54,539 nucleotides of DNA from Lachnospiraceae bacterium (lineage in GTDB: Bacteria; Bacillota_A; Clostridia; Lachnospirales; Lachnospiraceae): the NCBI GenBank assembly GCA_017482005.1, contig JAFUOI010000011.1:1-54539 (forward strand). The letters are read 5' to 3'. The notes beneath the pieces were generated by a model, which was not told the DNA's origin, made no database searches, and was given only the letters and a program-made list of their open reading frames with translations. This document shows, in pieces, positions 40,554 through 50,198 of the stretch. Positions within the stretch are counted from its first letter, which is position 1, and the number at the start of each line of letters is the position of its first letter. The position numbers and the translations under genes were made by a program.

Positions 40554-41303
40554 GTGGCCAATATATTGATTGTTTCACATACAAAGAGTTTTATTTTATC
40601 ATCTTTAGCATCACAGTTGAATTCACAGGGGTACCGTATTTATCATGCAGAGGGGAATCCCAGTGAAATCGGAAAAGTGAAAGAAGATATTCATTTGTTG
40701 CTTCTGAATGCGGAAGAGATGGTTATGGAAGGTCTTATTTATATAAAAGATAAGGCAATTGAGGAGAACATTCCAATTTTTGTCATAGGGGATGTAAATG
40801 AGCTTAATGAAGTGAAAGCTGTACTCCCGGAACAATTTATAAAAAAAGAATTTATGCGTCCCATTAATGTCAAAGATATTATGGAGATTACAGATAAATT
40901 TATTAAGCAGGAAGCAGGTCATCTGAAGAAAAAAATTCTGGTGGTGGATGACTCCGGTGCTATGCTCCGCAACGTGAAGGAGTGGCTTCAGGACAAATAT
41001 CAGGTTATCGTGGCTAATTCCGGTGCTATGGCAATCAAATATCTGGCAATGAACCGGCCGGATTTGATTCTTCTTGATTATGAAATGCCGGTTTGTGACG
41101 GGAAGCAGGTGCTTGAGATGATTCGTGCAGAATCCGAGTTTTCAAATGTTCCGGTTTTCTTTTTGACAGGAAAAAATGACAGGGAGAGTGTCTTGAGTGT
41201 TTCGGCATTGAAACCGGAAGGTTATTTGCTTAAATCCATGCCGCCGGCACAAATTGTGCAGACGATTGATGATTTCTTTGAGAAGAGGAAAGCAGGATTT
41301 TAA
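40554..41303 (+). CDS. double-receiver protein (pseudo-receiver plus REC)
   Basis: A 249-residue protein with a GTG start; AGGAG lies 8 nt upstream. The first half (1-115) has the receiver topology, but the Asp position is occupied by Asn52 (LLLLNAEEM), so it should not be phosphorylated. The second half (127-245) is a full receiver: acidic pair in VVDDSG, phospho-Asp 175 in LLDYEMPVCDG, Thr in FLTGKN and Lys in LLKSMPP. There is no DNA-binding or enzymatic output domain. Position after the hybrid kinase suggests a phosphorelay scaffold or protein-protein signal output. Confidence 0.88.
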   Translation: MANILIVSHTKSFILSSLASQLNSQGYRIYHAEGNPSEIGKVKEDIHLLLLNAEEMVMEGLIYIKDKAIEENIPIFVIGDVNELNEVKAVLPEQFIKKEFMRPINVKDIMEITDKFIKQEAGHLKKKILVVDDSGAMLRNVKEWLQDKYQVIVANSGAMAIKYLAMNRPDLILLDYEMPVCDGKQVLEMIRAESEFSNVPVFFLTGKNDRESVLSVSALKPEGYLLKSMPPAQIVQTIDDFFEKRKAGF

Positions 41304-41338
41304 ATTCTGTCTCATAATTATGAAAATATGAAAAATAA

Positions 41339-41379
41339 AAAGCTACAACGATTGCAAAAAACGAAATCGTTGTAGCTTT
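41339..41379. terminator. bidirectional intrinsic terminator
   Basis: A 15-bp perfect stem AAAGCTACAACGATT/AATCGTTGTAGCTTT with an 11-nt loop and T tails on both strands. It separates the converging receiver gene and chemoreceptor gene. Confidence 0.92.
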
Positions 41380-41393
41380 ACTTTTTGTAATAA

Positions 41394-43124
41394 TTACATT
41401 TTAAAGAATCTCATATCATTTTCAAGGGCAACGGCTAAATCCTGTAATTCTTTAGCAGCATTGCTGAGGAGATTAATTGTTGCATTCAGCTCCTGCATAG
41501 AAGCAGTTGTCTCTTCTGTGGAAGCAGCGTTCTCTTCGGAAAGTGCTGAAAGATCCTGAATAATGTCAACAACCGATACACGGGAGGTGTCGCATTCAGA
41601 AGCCTGTGTATGAATCTGTGATGTATTGTTTGTAGAAGTAACAATACCGTCACGTACAGAGGAGAATTTGTCGATGGTGTCAAGCATTTTTTCCTGCTGG
41701 ACGGTAATGTTTTCTCTGAGTGTATCCATCACAGAAAGTGTATTGGCAGAATCCTGAGACAATGTTGAGATAATCTCGGCAATCTGCGCTGCACTGGCGT
41801 TGGATTCCTCTGCCAGTTTCTGAATCTGTGCCGCAACGACTGCAAATCCGCGACCTGCTTCTCCTGCTCTGGCAGCTTCGATGGAAGCGTTGAGAGAAAG
41901 AAGATTTGTTTCGTCTGCAATGTCTGTAATAAGATTTAATGCTTCTGCAATGACTGCAACGGATTTATCTGTCTTTTCAACATTTTCTGCAACTTTTTCA
42001 ATTGCAATGTTCGTTTGTTCATTGGAATCTTTGAGAAGATTCATATTGTTCTGGGCTTCATTGCCTGCTTTCTGCATGGATTCTGCTACCAGATATAAAT
42101 CATCAATACTATGTACGATCTGTTCGATCTTCATACCCATATCAGATACGAGGTTCGTTGCGCGTTCTACTTCTTCGGCCTGAGTGATAGCGCCTTTAGA
42201 TACTTCTTCTACAGCTAAGCTGATTTCGTCTGTTGTATGGCTTGTCTGAGAGGCCATATCGCCAAGATCTGTTCCCTCGCGCATCAATACATCAGCAGAA
42301 TGCTGGATGTTTGAGATAATATTGCGAAGCTCGTTCATCGTGCGGTCTAAGGCACTGGCCATGGAACCGATTTCGTCGGTACGTTTTAAGCTCTTTGGAT
42401 TTACAGTAGCAGCAAGGTTACCTTCAGAAAGCTGAACAAGAACTTTTTCTGTATCGCCGATTGCAGCAGCAATACGCTTAGCAGCAATAAATATAACGAT
42501 GAAAGCTATCAAACATAATACAATACTCATAATGGTAAGGGCAGTTACTTTTTTGTTGATAAAGTTGTCTACTTTTTCAGAAGGTTCGCCTACAAAAAAC
42601 ATACCGATAATCTCACCGTTATGATCTTTGGCAGGAACATAATAAGCGTAATGCAATTTATCGTTAATCATAAGATCTGTTGCATGATATTCTTCGCCTT
42701 TTACAAGAACTTTTTCGATAACTGCATCGGATGCTTTTGTTCCGAGGATTCGTTTGCCGTCTTTACCAATGAGTGTTGTAGCAACACGGGTATCTCCGTA
42801 GAAGAGTGTGATTTCCATATCGGTACCTGCAACATAAGAATCAAGTAATGTTTCGTCTGCAGTAAGGTCATGATCACCCTTCATTAAGTCACCGTTTTCA
42901 TTCAGTACATAATCTTCACCCGGATTGATGGAATCAAAGCCGGCATGTACTGCAACAGCAGTTGTGTGCAATCCTTCAATGAACTCTTCCTGCATTCCTG
43001 TTTTGATGCTGTGTGAGGCATATACAGAAAGTACAATTGCCAAAACCAGCATAGGTACAAGTGCAATGAGTAGCAATTCGGTCAGTAATGAAATCCCTTT
43101 ATTTTTGTTTGATGTCTTACTCAT
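41394..43124 (-). CDS. methyl-accepting chemotaxis protein with single-Cache-type sensor
   Basis: A 576-residue receptor. TM1 (about 15-38), an extracellular domain of about 150 residues with Cache-like features ([40 protein letters not shown]), TM2 (about 192-215), HAMP (about 215-268), then a long coiled signalling domain. Its hairpin tip, [20 protein letters not shown] with [18 protein letters not shown], is the conserved CheA/CheW contact. AGGTGG lies 7 nt before the ATG. No che or flagellar genes are in the window, so it is an orphan receptor here. Confidence 0.94.
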   Translation of the reverse strand: MSKTSNKNKGISLLTELLLIALVPMLVLAIVLSVYASHSIKTGMQEEFIEGLHTTAVAVHAGFDSINPGEDYVLNENGDLMKGDHDLTADETLLDSYVAGTDMEITLFYGDTRVATTLIGKDGKRILGTKASDAVIEKVLVKGEEYHATDLMINDKLHYAYYVPAKDHNGEIIGMFFVGEPSEKVDNFINKKVTALTIMSIVLCLIAFIVIFIAAKRIAAAIGDTEKVLVQLSEGNLAATVNPKSLKRTDEIGSMASALDRTMNELRNIISNIQHSADVLMREGTDLGDMASQTSHTTDEISLAVEEVSKGAITQAEEVERATNLVSDMGMKIEQIVHSIDDLYLVAESMQKAGNEAQNNMNLLKDSNEQTNIAIEKVAENVEKTDKSVAVIAEALNLITDIADETNLLSLNASIEAARAGEAGRGFAVVAAQIQKLAEESNASAAQIAEIISTLSQDSANTLSVMDTLRENITVQQEKMLDTIDKFSSVRDGIVTSTNNTSQIHTQASECDTSRVSVVDIIQDLSALSEENAASTEETTASMQELNATINLLSNAAKELQDLAVALENDMRFFKM

Positions 43125-43241
43125 AATCGTGCCACCTCTCTTTATGTGCTTTTTTGCACAAGAATATTATATTAATCATATCACAAGTGGATATGGTATA
43201 AAAGCTTTTTTTACATGAATTTTACGTTTTATCGACAAAAA

Positions 43242-44666
43242 TTATTCGTCTTCGTCATCGTCTGCCAAAGGAATGGTAAAGATGAATTCTGTTCCGACTC
43301 CTTCCGTGCTGATGACATTAATATTTTCACCGTGAGAATGAATGATTTCCTTTGTAATTGCAAGGCCGAGACCGGTTCCTTTTTTATCTTTTCCGCGGGA
43401 TAGGTCTGTCTTATAAAAGCGGTCAAAGATTAATTTCAGACTGTCTTTCGGAATACCGATGCCGGTATCTTTGACGGAAACACATAATTTTGATTTCTTT
43501 TCCCTGGTTTCAATCGTAATGATGGAATTGTTATGGGAAAATTTAATTGCGTTGTCAATCAGGTTATAGAGAACCTGCTGAATTTTACTCATATCACCGA
43601 TTACCATCATTGACTCGCCGACAAGAATAAGGGATATATGGATGCTTTTTTTCTCGCACAGTCCCTCGAATGTCGCAACCGTATCACGGATAACGGTGTT
43701 CATGTCAAATTGGGTTTTTTCCAAAATCATTCCCTTTGTATTCAGATTGTTGAGCTGAAGAAGGCTGTTGGTTAGCTTTGTCAGCCGGTCTGTTTCGTTC
43801 AGTACAATATTTAAATATTTTTCATGCATTTCCGCAGGAATGGTTCCGTCGAGCATAGCTTCCAAATACCCGCGGATGGAAGTGAGCGGGGAACGGAAGT
43901 CGTGAGAAACGTTTGCAACGAATTTTTTCTGATTATCCTCAGAGCGGGCTATTTCGCTGGCCATATAATTGAGGGAGCCTGCGAGATATCCCATTTCATC
44001 ATTTGTATCGACGGAAAATTCATAGTGCATGTTACCGTCCGCATATTGCTCTGTCGCATATATGATCTTTTTGAGAGGAATATAGATGAATTCCGTAAAA
44101 AAAATCAAAATGATAAGTGAAAGAAGCACCAAAACTACAAGAGTAATATACATGATTGCCAGATAATTGTTGCTCTCCCTGTTCAAATCACGAACCGGTT
44201 TCATAATGACAACATATCCTTTTATTTTATAATTAGAAGTGATCGGACTGAAAACAATCAGCATTTCCTCTGAAAATTCTCCAAAAAAGTTTCCGGTAGT
44301 ATAATAGGAATCTTCTGTGACCGATGGAGAGAAGTCGGAGAGAATTTTAGGATTACTCAGATCCGGAAGTTCCTCTGAATTAACCAGAACGGTTCCGGAT
44401 GGATTGACAACCCAGATGGATACAGACAGATAGGTACCGATGGCTCTGAGCTGATTGTATGCAGACTCAATAGTAATCGCATTGTTGTACAGGTCGGAAG
44501 CGTAAGTCTGTGATATCATAGATGCCTCAGAATATAAGGATTGCGCTGTCTCAGTTTTTACACGCTGATCTATCAGGGAGGATGAGAATGTGGCAACAAC
44601 CAGGAAACCGAAGAATCCGAAAATAACATATGCAAGAATAAATTTTAAAAACAATGTTTTTCTCAT
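43242..44666 (-). CDS. sensor histidine kinase, ResE/PhoR-like
   Basis: A 474-residue kinase. TM1 (about 8-30), an extracellular domain of about 140 residues with an EESYYTTG-like region and PAS/Cache-like character, TM2 (about 168-190), HAMP (about 191-243), then HisKA with ANVSHDFRSPLTSIRGYLEA (phospho-His 255). HATPase has NLIDNAIKFS, DTGIGIP, FDRFYKTD and GTGLGLAI. The acidic tail ends DDDEDE. GAGG lies about 8 nt before the ATG. It is downstream of its response regulator with a 14-nt gap, in the mutS2 operon. Confidence 0.94.
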   Translation of the reverse strand: MRKTLFLKFILAYVIFGFFGFLVVATFSSSLIDQRVKTETAQSLYSEASMISQTYASDLYNNAITIESAYNQLRAIGTYLSVSIWVVNPSGTVLVNSEELPDLSNPKILSDFSPSVTEDSYYTTGNFFGEFSEEMLIVFSPITSNYKIKGYVVIMKPVRDLNRESNNYLAIMYITLVVLVLLSLIILIFFTEFIYIPLKKIIYATEQYADGNMHYEFSVDTNDEMGYLAGSLNYMASEIARSEDNQKKFVANVSHDFRSPLTSIRGYLEAMLDGTIPAEMHEKYLNIVLNETDRLTKLTNSLLQLNNLNTKGMILEKTQFDMNTVIRDTVATFEGLCEKKSIHISLILVGESMMVIGDMSKIQQVLYNLIDNAIKFSHNNSIITIETREKKSKLCVSVKDTGIGIPKDSLKLIFDRFYKTDLSRGKDKKGTGLGLAITKEIIHSHGENINVISTEGVGTEFIFTIPLADDDEDE

Positions 44667-44680
44667 GGAAAGAACCTCGA

Positions 44681-45382
44681 TTACAGAACTTCAAATTTAT
44701 ATCCGATGCCCCACACGGTGGACAGTCTCCAGTTTTGATGATCACTAATCTTCTCGCGGAGACGTTTGATATGTACGTCGACCGTTCTTGTATCACCGAT
44801 ATATTCATATCCCCAAATTTGATCAAGAAGCTGTTCTCTTGTGAATACCTGGTTCGGCGAAGCTGCGAGGAAATAGAGAAGTTCGAGTTCTTTCGGAGGC
44901 ATTTCCACGACTTTTCCGTTATAGACAACGGAGTAATTTGTCAGATTGATTGTCAAATCCGGATAATCGACTTTTTTGGCAATATTTGTTACTTCCTGTG
45001 TACTGTTTCCGGCTTTGAAACGTCTGAGAACTGCTTTCACGCGGGCTACAAGCTCTTTTGTGTCAAATGGTTTTTCCATGTAATCATCCGCACCCAGTTC
45101 CAGACCGAGAACCTTATCAAAAACTTCTCCTTTGGCGGAAAGCATAATGATAGGTACAGAAGAGGTAGTGCGGATTTCTCTGCATACCTGATAGCCGTCG
45201 ATTCCCGGGAGCATCAGATCAAGTAAAATCAGGTTCGGAGCGAAGGAGCCGAAAGCTGAGAGAGCGGATTCCCCATCATTGACAATCATTGTTTCAAAGC
45301 ATTCTTTGGTCAGATATAAAGAAATAAGCTCTGCAATATTTTCATCATCGTCTACAATTAAAATTTTCTGTTTTGATACCAT
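44681..45382 (-). CDS. response regulator, OmpR/PhoB family
   Basis: A 233-residue protein. ATG 45382 follows AGGAGG by 6 nt; the frame extends further upstream but without a site. The receiver (1-120) has acidic pocket DDD 11-13, phospho-Asp 55 in LLDLMLPGIDG, and Lys in YMEKPF. The winged helix ends in STVWGIGYKFEVL. It sits 13 nt after mutS2 and 14 nt before its kinase, so three genes probably share one transcript. Confidence 0.95.
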   Translation of the reverse strand: MVSKQKILIVDDDENIAELISLYLTKECFETMIVNDGESALSAFGSFAPNLILLDLMLPGIDGYQVCREIRTTSSVPIIMLSAKGEVFDKVLGLELGADDYMEKPFDTKELVARVKAVLRRFKAGNSTQEVTNIAKKVDYPDLTINLTNYSVVYNGKVVEMPPKELELLYFLAASPNQVFTREQLLDQIWGYEYIGDTRTVDVHIKRLREKISDHQNWRLSTVWGIGYKFEVL

Positions 45383-45395
45383 GGATATCCTCCTG

Positions 45396-47768
45396 TTATT
45401 TAAAGGTTGCAATGGTTACGCCGCTATCGCCTTCTCCGAATTCACCAAGCCGGTAAGAGGCAATGTAGGAAAGGCTTTTTAAGTGACTTTGTACTGCATT
45501 TCGCAGGGCTCCGGTACCTTTGCCGTGTACGATACGTACACTTGGAATGTGAGCCATGTATGCGTCGTCAAGATACTTGTCAAGAGCAGTAATCGCTTCG
45601 TCCACTGTCTTTCCGAGAAGATTAATCTCAGTTTTGACATTGGCGGATTTGGACATTTTAATCTGTCCGAAGCTGGATTTGGACAAGGTCGGCGCGGTAA
45701 TGTCATCTTCCGGAATCAGTACGATATCACTGATATGCACTTTAGACCGTATGATTCCGCATTGGACAAAAAGGTAACCTTTTGCATCCGGCTTGGAACT
45801 GACGGTTCCTTTTAAGTTCATGGAAAGAACTTTAATGCGGTCTCCGAGACGCAACTCAGACGCTTTGACCTTTGGTGCAGATTTGGACGATTTTGGAGTT
45901 TTAAGAGTAAGCTTTGAGTCTTTGTCCGAAATATGTTCACGCACTTTAGAACGCTTCTTTTCCATTTCTTTCATAGAAGAGTTATTATCAAATTTTTGGA
46001 AGGAACGGATGGTCTCATCTGCTACGTCTTTGGCTTCTTTTAATATATCGCGGGCCTGTTCGTTGGCCTCCTGAAGGATTTTTTCCTTGCGGGATTCAAA
46101 TTTTTCCTGTTGTTTTTCAAAAGCTAGAATTTTCTTCTCAAGTTCATCTTTTTGTTTGTCGAATTCCAGTTTTTCGCGCTCCATGCGGACACGGCTGGTT
46201 TCAAGTGATGTCAGGACATCCTCAAAGCTTTCCTGCTCGCCGGAAAGCTGTTCTCTTGCTTTGTCAATAATCTTGTCGGAGAGTCCCAGTTTTCCGGAAA
46301 TGGCGAATGCATTACTTTTGCCGGGAACACCGATGAGAAGATGGTAGGTCGGAGACAGGGTTTCCACATCAAATTCACAACAGGCATTTTCCACACCTTC
46401 TGCAGAAAGCGCATAGATTTTAATCTCGCTGTAGTGGGTTGTTGCCATGGTGTAACATCCGCGCTTGTGAAGGGATGACAAAATGGCAATGGCCAGTGCA
46501 GCTCCCTCGGTCGGATCAGTTCCTGCACAAAGTTCATCAAACAAGACAAGACTGCGATTATCTGCTTTCTGCATAATCCGTACGATATTGGTCATATGGG
46601 AAGAGAAAGTGGACAGATTTTGTTCTATACTCTGCTCATCGCCGATGTCTGCATAGATATTGCGAAAAACTGCAAGCTGACTGCGGTCAAGTGCCGGGAT
46701 ATGGAGTCCTGCCTGCGCCATCAGCGAAAAAAGACCGACTGTTTTTAAGGAGACTGTTTTTCCGCCGGTGTTTGGACCGGTAATAATGAGCTGGCGGAAT
46801 CCGTCACCGAGGCGTACATCGATAGGTACAACTTTTTTCTTGTCCAAAAGAGGGTGACGTCCCTGACGGATATTGATGATACCATCTTCATTAAGGACCG
46901 GTGCGGTTGCGTTCATGTCCATGGCAAGCTCCGCCTTGGCAAATATAAAGTCAAGGATGGTCATCAGTTCCCCATTTCTGGTAATGGCATCCGTATGTTC
47001 CGTAAGCATGGAAGAAAGTTGCATGAGAATACGTTCAATCTCTTCTTTTTCTTCTTCCGTAAGTTCTTTTATTTTGTTGTTCAGTTCCACAATGGCAGCA
47101 GGTTCGATAAACAGAGTGGAACCTGTCTGGGAACGCTCGTGAACCATGCCCGGAACCTGATTTTTATGCTCTGCCTTCACAGGGATACAATAGCGGTTGT
47201 TGCGCATCGTAATCACAGCATCCTGAAGATAGGTGCGGTAGGAACCGTTTACCATGCTGAGGAGCTGGGAGTGAATTTTATCGCCTGCGTGGGTAAGTGC
47301 TTTTCGAATATGTTTTAAGGTGGAACTTGCGTCATCCGCAAACTCATCCTCTGCAAGAATACATCGGCGGATTTCGGAAGAGGCATTTGTCAGTGGTTCC
47401 AGTTCCTCAAAGAAATCTGTCAATGAGTCGGTATATTCCTTATCGGTTCGGCCGAAATTTTTTACTCTTGCGACATTTTCCAGCATGGATGCAATTTTTA
47501 AAAGATCTGCGCTGCTTAGTACGCCTCCAAGTTGAAGGTGTTTGCAGATCTGTTTAACATCATGGTTGCTCCCGAAAGAAATGCTGCCTTTTTTAAACAG
47601 GCGGCTGAGCGCATCTCCGGTCTGGGTTTGTCTGAGTTGAATCTGTGACAGTGAATTTCCCGGCATAAGTGACATGCACATGTTCCGTCCCGGTGCGGAA
47701 GATGCTTTGTCAGCAAGGAGATTTATGATTTTATCGTATTCTAACGTAGTAAGTGCTTTTTTGTTCAT
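45396..47768 (-). CDS. mutS2: endonuclease MutS2 (RqcU)
   Basis: A 790-residue protein of the usual length. The MutS-type core has Walker A GPNTGGKT (331-338), DIGDEQSIEQNLSTFSSH, and Walker B SLVLFDELCAGTDPTEGAAL. A long Lys/Glu coiled coil follows (about 520-630), then a KOW-like stretch and the C-terminal Smr nuclease domain with LLGKTVDEA and VRIVHGKGTGALR. MutS2 suppresses recombination and, in Bacillus, rescues collided ribosomes. The mismatch-recognition domain I is absent, as expected. GAGAGGA lies about 8 nt before the ATG. Two-component genes follow it on the same strand. Confidence 0.96.
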   Translation of the reverse strand: MNKKALTTLEYDKIINLLADKASSAPGRNMCMSLMPGNSLSQIQLRQTQTGDALSRLFKKGSISFGSNHDVKQICKHLQLGGVLSSADLLKIASMLENVARVKNFGRTDKEYTDSLTDFFEELEPLTNASSEIRRCILAEDEFADDASSTLKHIRKALTHAGDKIHSQLLSMVNGSYRTYLQDAVITMRNNRYCIPVKAEHKNQVPGMVHERSQTGSTLFIEPAAIVELNNKIKELTEEEKEEIERILMQLSSMLTEHTDAITRNGELMTILDFIFAKAELAMDMNATAPVLNEDGIINIRQGRHPLLDKKKVVPIDVRLGDGFRQLIITGPNTGGKTVSLKTVGLFSLMAQAGLHIPALDRSQLAVFRNIYADIGDEQSIEQNLSTFSSHMTNIVRIMQKADNRSLVLFDELCAGTDPTEGAALAIAILSSLHKRGCYTMATTHYSEIKIYALSAEGVENACCEFDVETLSPTYHLLIGVPGKSNAFAISGKLGLSDKIIDKAREQLSGEQESFEDVLTSLETSRVRMEREKLEFDKQKDELEKKILAFEKQQEKFESRKEKILQEANEQARDILKEAKDVADETIRSFQKFDNNSSMKEMEKKRSKVREHISDKDSKLTLKTPKSSKSAPKVKASELRLGDRIKVLSMNLKGTVSSKPDAKGYLFVQCGIIRSKVHISDIVLIPEDDITAPTLSKSSFGQIKMSKSANVKTEINLLGKTVDEAITALDKYLDDAYMAHIPSVRIVHGKGTGALRNAVQSHLKSLSYIASYRLGEFGEGDSGVTIATFK

Positions 47769-47912
47769 TATAATAATCCTCTCGCTTGGAAGTAAGCATA
47801 AAATTATACATTAAAGTATAGCACAACCGGGATGAAATTACTATAATGGTATTCTTGTGAAAAAAGGATGCAGATGATATACTGAATAAGTGTTAACAGA
47901 AAGGAATATATT

Positions 47913-49220
47913 ATGGAATCAAATCAGGAAAAATCATTTGTTACGGAGACAATCAGAGAAAAACCCATTAACAAAAAGAAATTGTTTCGCCGTACATTGA
48001 CAACAATTGTTTTTGCGGTTGTGTTCGGACTGATTGCCTGCCTGACTTTTATATTGATAGAACCGGTCATTAACAATGTTCTGAATCCAGAGGAAATTAC
48101 AAAAGTAGAGTTTCCGGAAGAAGAGAAGGAGGTGCGGCCGGAAGAATTGCTGACAGAGGAGGCAATTGCGCAGCAGGAAGAGTCATTTCATGAAGTAGTG
48201 GAAGCGGCTAAGGAAGTTATGGAGAACAGTCAGGATGCGACGACATCCATTGATATGTACGAAAAAATATATTCTGATTTTCAGAATCTTGCAAAAGAAA
48301 CAGAGAAGTCTGTTGCGACGGTAGTAGGTATTTCCGAACATCAGGATTGGTTTGCAGGAATCACGGAAAATGAGAATACGACCTCCGGCTTGATTGTAGC
48401 GGAGAATGGAATGGAAGTTCTTGTTTTGGCGGATGCAAATAATCTGTATAATGCAACGGAGTACTATGTTCGTTTTTTCGATGACGAGACGGTGAAAGCG
48501 CAGATGAAAGAAAAGGACGCGCAGACCGGATTAGCGGTATATGCGGTCAGGCTTTCCGATATTTCAGATGAGGCAAAGAAGTCGATTGTAATCGCAACAT
48601 TGGGAAGTTCATTAGGCAAGAGTATTGTAGGCAGTCCTACCATTGCAATCGGATCACCGTACGGAACGGCCGGCTCTCTATCTTATGGGATGGTAACATC
48701 AAACAGCAAAAAACTGAATTTGGCAGACGCGGTCTATGGCGTGATGACAACAGATATGAGTATGTCTCAAAATGCCAGTGGGGTGGTTATTAACTTAAGA
48801 GGCGAAGTAATCGGGATTATTACACAGAGTGCAGTTGAAAAGGCAGATGCAGGCACAATTGCGGCCCTTGGCGTTTCAGATATAAAAACGCTTATTGCAA
48901 AACTATCAAATGATGAAAAACGTGCATATATCGGAATCCGGGGAATGGATGTGACGGAGGAAGCCCATTCGGAAACAGGAGTTCCGTTCGGAGTTTATGT
49001 GTCGGAGGTAATCACAGGATCACCGGCGATGGAAGCAGGAATACAGAACGGAGATGTAATAGTGCGGATTGGTAAGCAGTCGGTAACTTCTTTTCGCGAG
49101 TTCCGCGCAGGTGTTTATTCTCTGGAACCGGATACGATTGCGGAAGTTACACTGATGCGTTTTGACGGAATAAAATATAGTGGAATTCAAATGGAAATAA
49201 CGACAGGAGAGGCAAAATAA
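47913..49220 (+). CDS. degenerate HtrA-like membrane protein with PDZ domain
   Basis: A 435-residue protein. A TM (about 30-49) follows a basic cytoplasmic head; a Glu-rich linker leads to a trypsin-like domain (about 120-330) and a PDZ domain (about 335-430, GVYVSEVITGSPAMEAGIQNGDVIVRI). The HtrA framework is clear (IAIGSPYG, NLRGEVIGIIT), but the catalytic residues are not. The His segment reads VLVLADANN instead of LTNNHV, the Asp segment reads QTGLAVYAV instead of DTDLAVLKI, and GNSGG is replaced by NASGV, where only Ser289 might survive. It is probably not a protease. AAAGGA lies about 7 nt before the ATG, and the stop is 1 nt before the next start. Confidence 0.85.
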   Translation: MESNQEKSFVTETIREKPINKKKLFRRTLTTIVFAVVFGLIACLTFILIEPVINNVLNPEEITKVEFPEEEKEVRPEELLTEEAIAQQEESFHEVVEAAKEVMENSQDATTSIDMYEKIYSDFQNLAKETEKSVATVVGISEHQDWFAGITENENTTSGLIVAENGMEVLVLADANNLYNATEYYVRFFDDETVKAQMKEKDAQTGLAVYAVRLSDISDEAKKSIVIATLGSSLGKSIVGSPTIAIGSPYGTAGSLSYGMVTSNSKKLNLADAVYGVMTTDMSMSQNASGVVINLRGEVIGIITQSAVEKADAGTIAALGVSDIKTLIAKLSNDEKRAYIGIRGMDVTEEAHSETGVPFGVYVSEVITGSPAMEAGIQNGDVIVRIGKQSVTSFREFRAGVYSLEPDTIAEVTLMRFDGIKYSGIQMEITTGEAK

Positions 49221-49221
49221 T

Positions 49222-50163
49222 ATGAAATATATTCAGGAATACAAAGAGGGCGACAGAGTTTTTGATATTTATCTGTGCAAACATAAACAGGCAGCAACGA
49301 CAAAGAACGGGAAACCGTATGAAAATGTTATTCTGCAGGATAAGACAGGCACCATTGATGCGAAAGTTTGGGATCCGAACAATATGGGAATCGAAGATTA
49401 TGACTCTCTTGATTACATAGAGGTGTACGGTGAAGTAACGACATTCCAGGGGGCGAATCAGGTTAATGTAAAGAGAATCCGCCGCTGCCGTGAAGGAGAG
49501 TACGATCCGGCTGATTATCTTCCGGTCAGTAGCAAAAATATCGATGAGATGTATAAAGAAATTCTTGGTTTTGTTGAGAGCATCAAACAGCCTCATATAA
49601 AAGAACTTTTGCAGAGCTTTTTTGTAAAAGATGAAGAATTTATCAAAATATTCAAAAGCTCATCCGCAGCAAAAAGTGTTCACCATGGATTTGTGGGAGG
49701 ACTTTTAGAGCATACACTCAGTGTTACAAAAATGTGTGACTATTATACGAAATGCTATCCGCTCTTAAACAGGGATATTCTCCTTGCAAGCGCGATGCTT
49801 CATGATATCGGAAAAACAAGAGAGCTTTCTCTTTTTCCTGAGAATGATTATACGGATGCAGGACAACTGCTGGGTCATATTGTAATCGGAAGTGAGATGG
49901 TGGACCGCAAGGCATCGCGGGTGGAAGGTTTTCCGGTGAAACTTTTGTCTTATATTAAGCATTGTATTTTATCGCACCACGGAGAGCTGGAGTACGGTTC
50001 GCCGAAAAAGCCGGCAATTATGGAAGCGGTTGCACTTAATTTTGCAGACAACACAGATGCAAAGATGCAGACATTTTCGGAGATCTTGAATGCATCTGCG
50101 GAGACAGGATGGCTTGGTTACAATCGTCTGTTTGAGTCTAATATAACAAAAACATTGTACTAA
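49222..50163 (+). CDS. YhaM-type 3'-5' exoribonuclease (OB-HD)
   Basis: A 313-residue protein. The N-terminal OB fold (about 10-90) has VILQDKTGTIDAKVWDPN. The HD domain has the metal ligands His164 (LLEHTLSV), His194-Asp195 (MLHDIGKT), then HIVIGSEM and ILSHHGELEYGSPKKP. This order and the HHGELEYGSP motif are specific to YhaM/Cbf1. These enzymes trim RNA 3' ends and also act on DNA. Its ATG is 1 nt after the stop of the HtrA-like gene, and AGGAGAGG lies in the end of that gene. Confidence 0.93.
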   Translation: MKYIQEYKEGDRVFDIYLCKHKQAATTKNGKPYENVILQDKTGTIDAKVWDPNNMGIEDYDSLDYIEVYGEVTTFQGANQVNVKRIRRCREGEYDPADYLPVSSKNIDEMYKEILGFVESIKQPHIKELLQSFFVKDEEFIKIFKSSSAAKSVHHGFVGGLLEHTLSVTKMCDYYTKCYPLLNRDILLASAMLHDIGKTRELSLFPENDYTDAGQLLGHIVIGSEMVDRKASRVEGFPVKLLSYIKHCILSHHGELEYGSPKKPAIMEAVALNFADNTDAKMQTFSEILNASAETGWLGYNRLFESNITKTLY

Positions 50164-50198
50164 ATTTCTGTTCAAAACGGATGTGGAGTGACAAGGCT

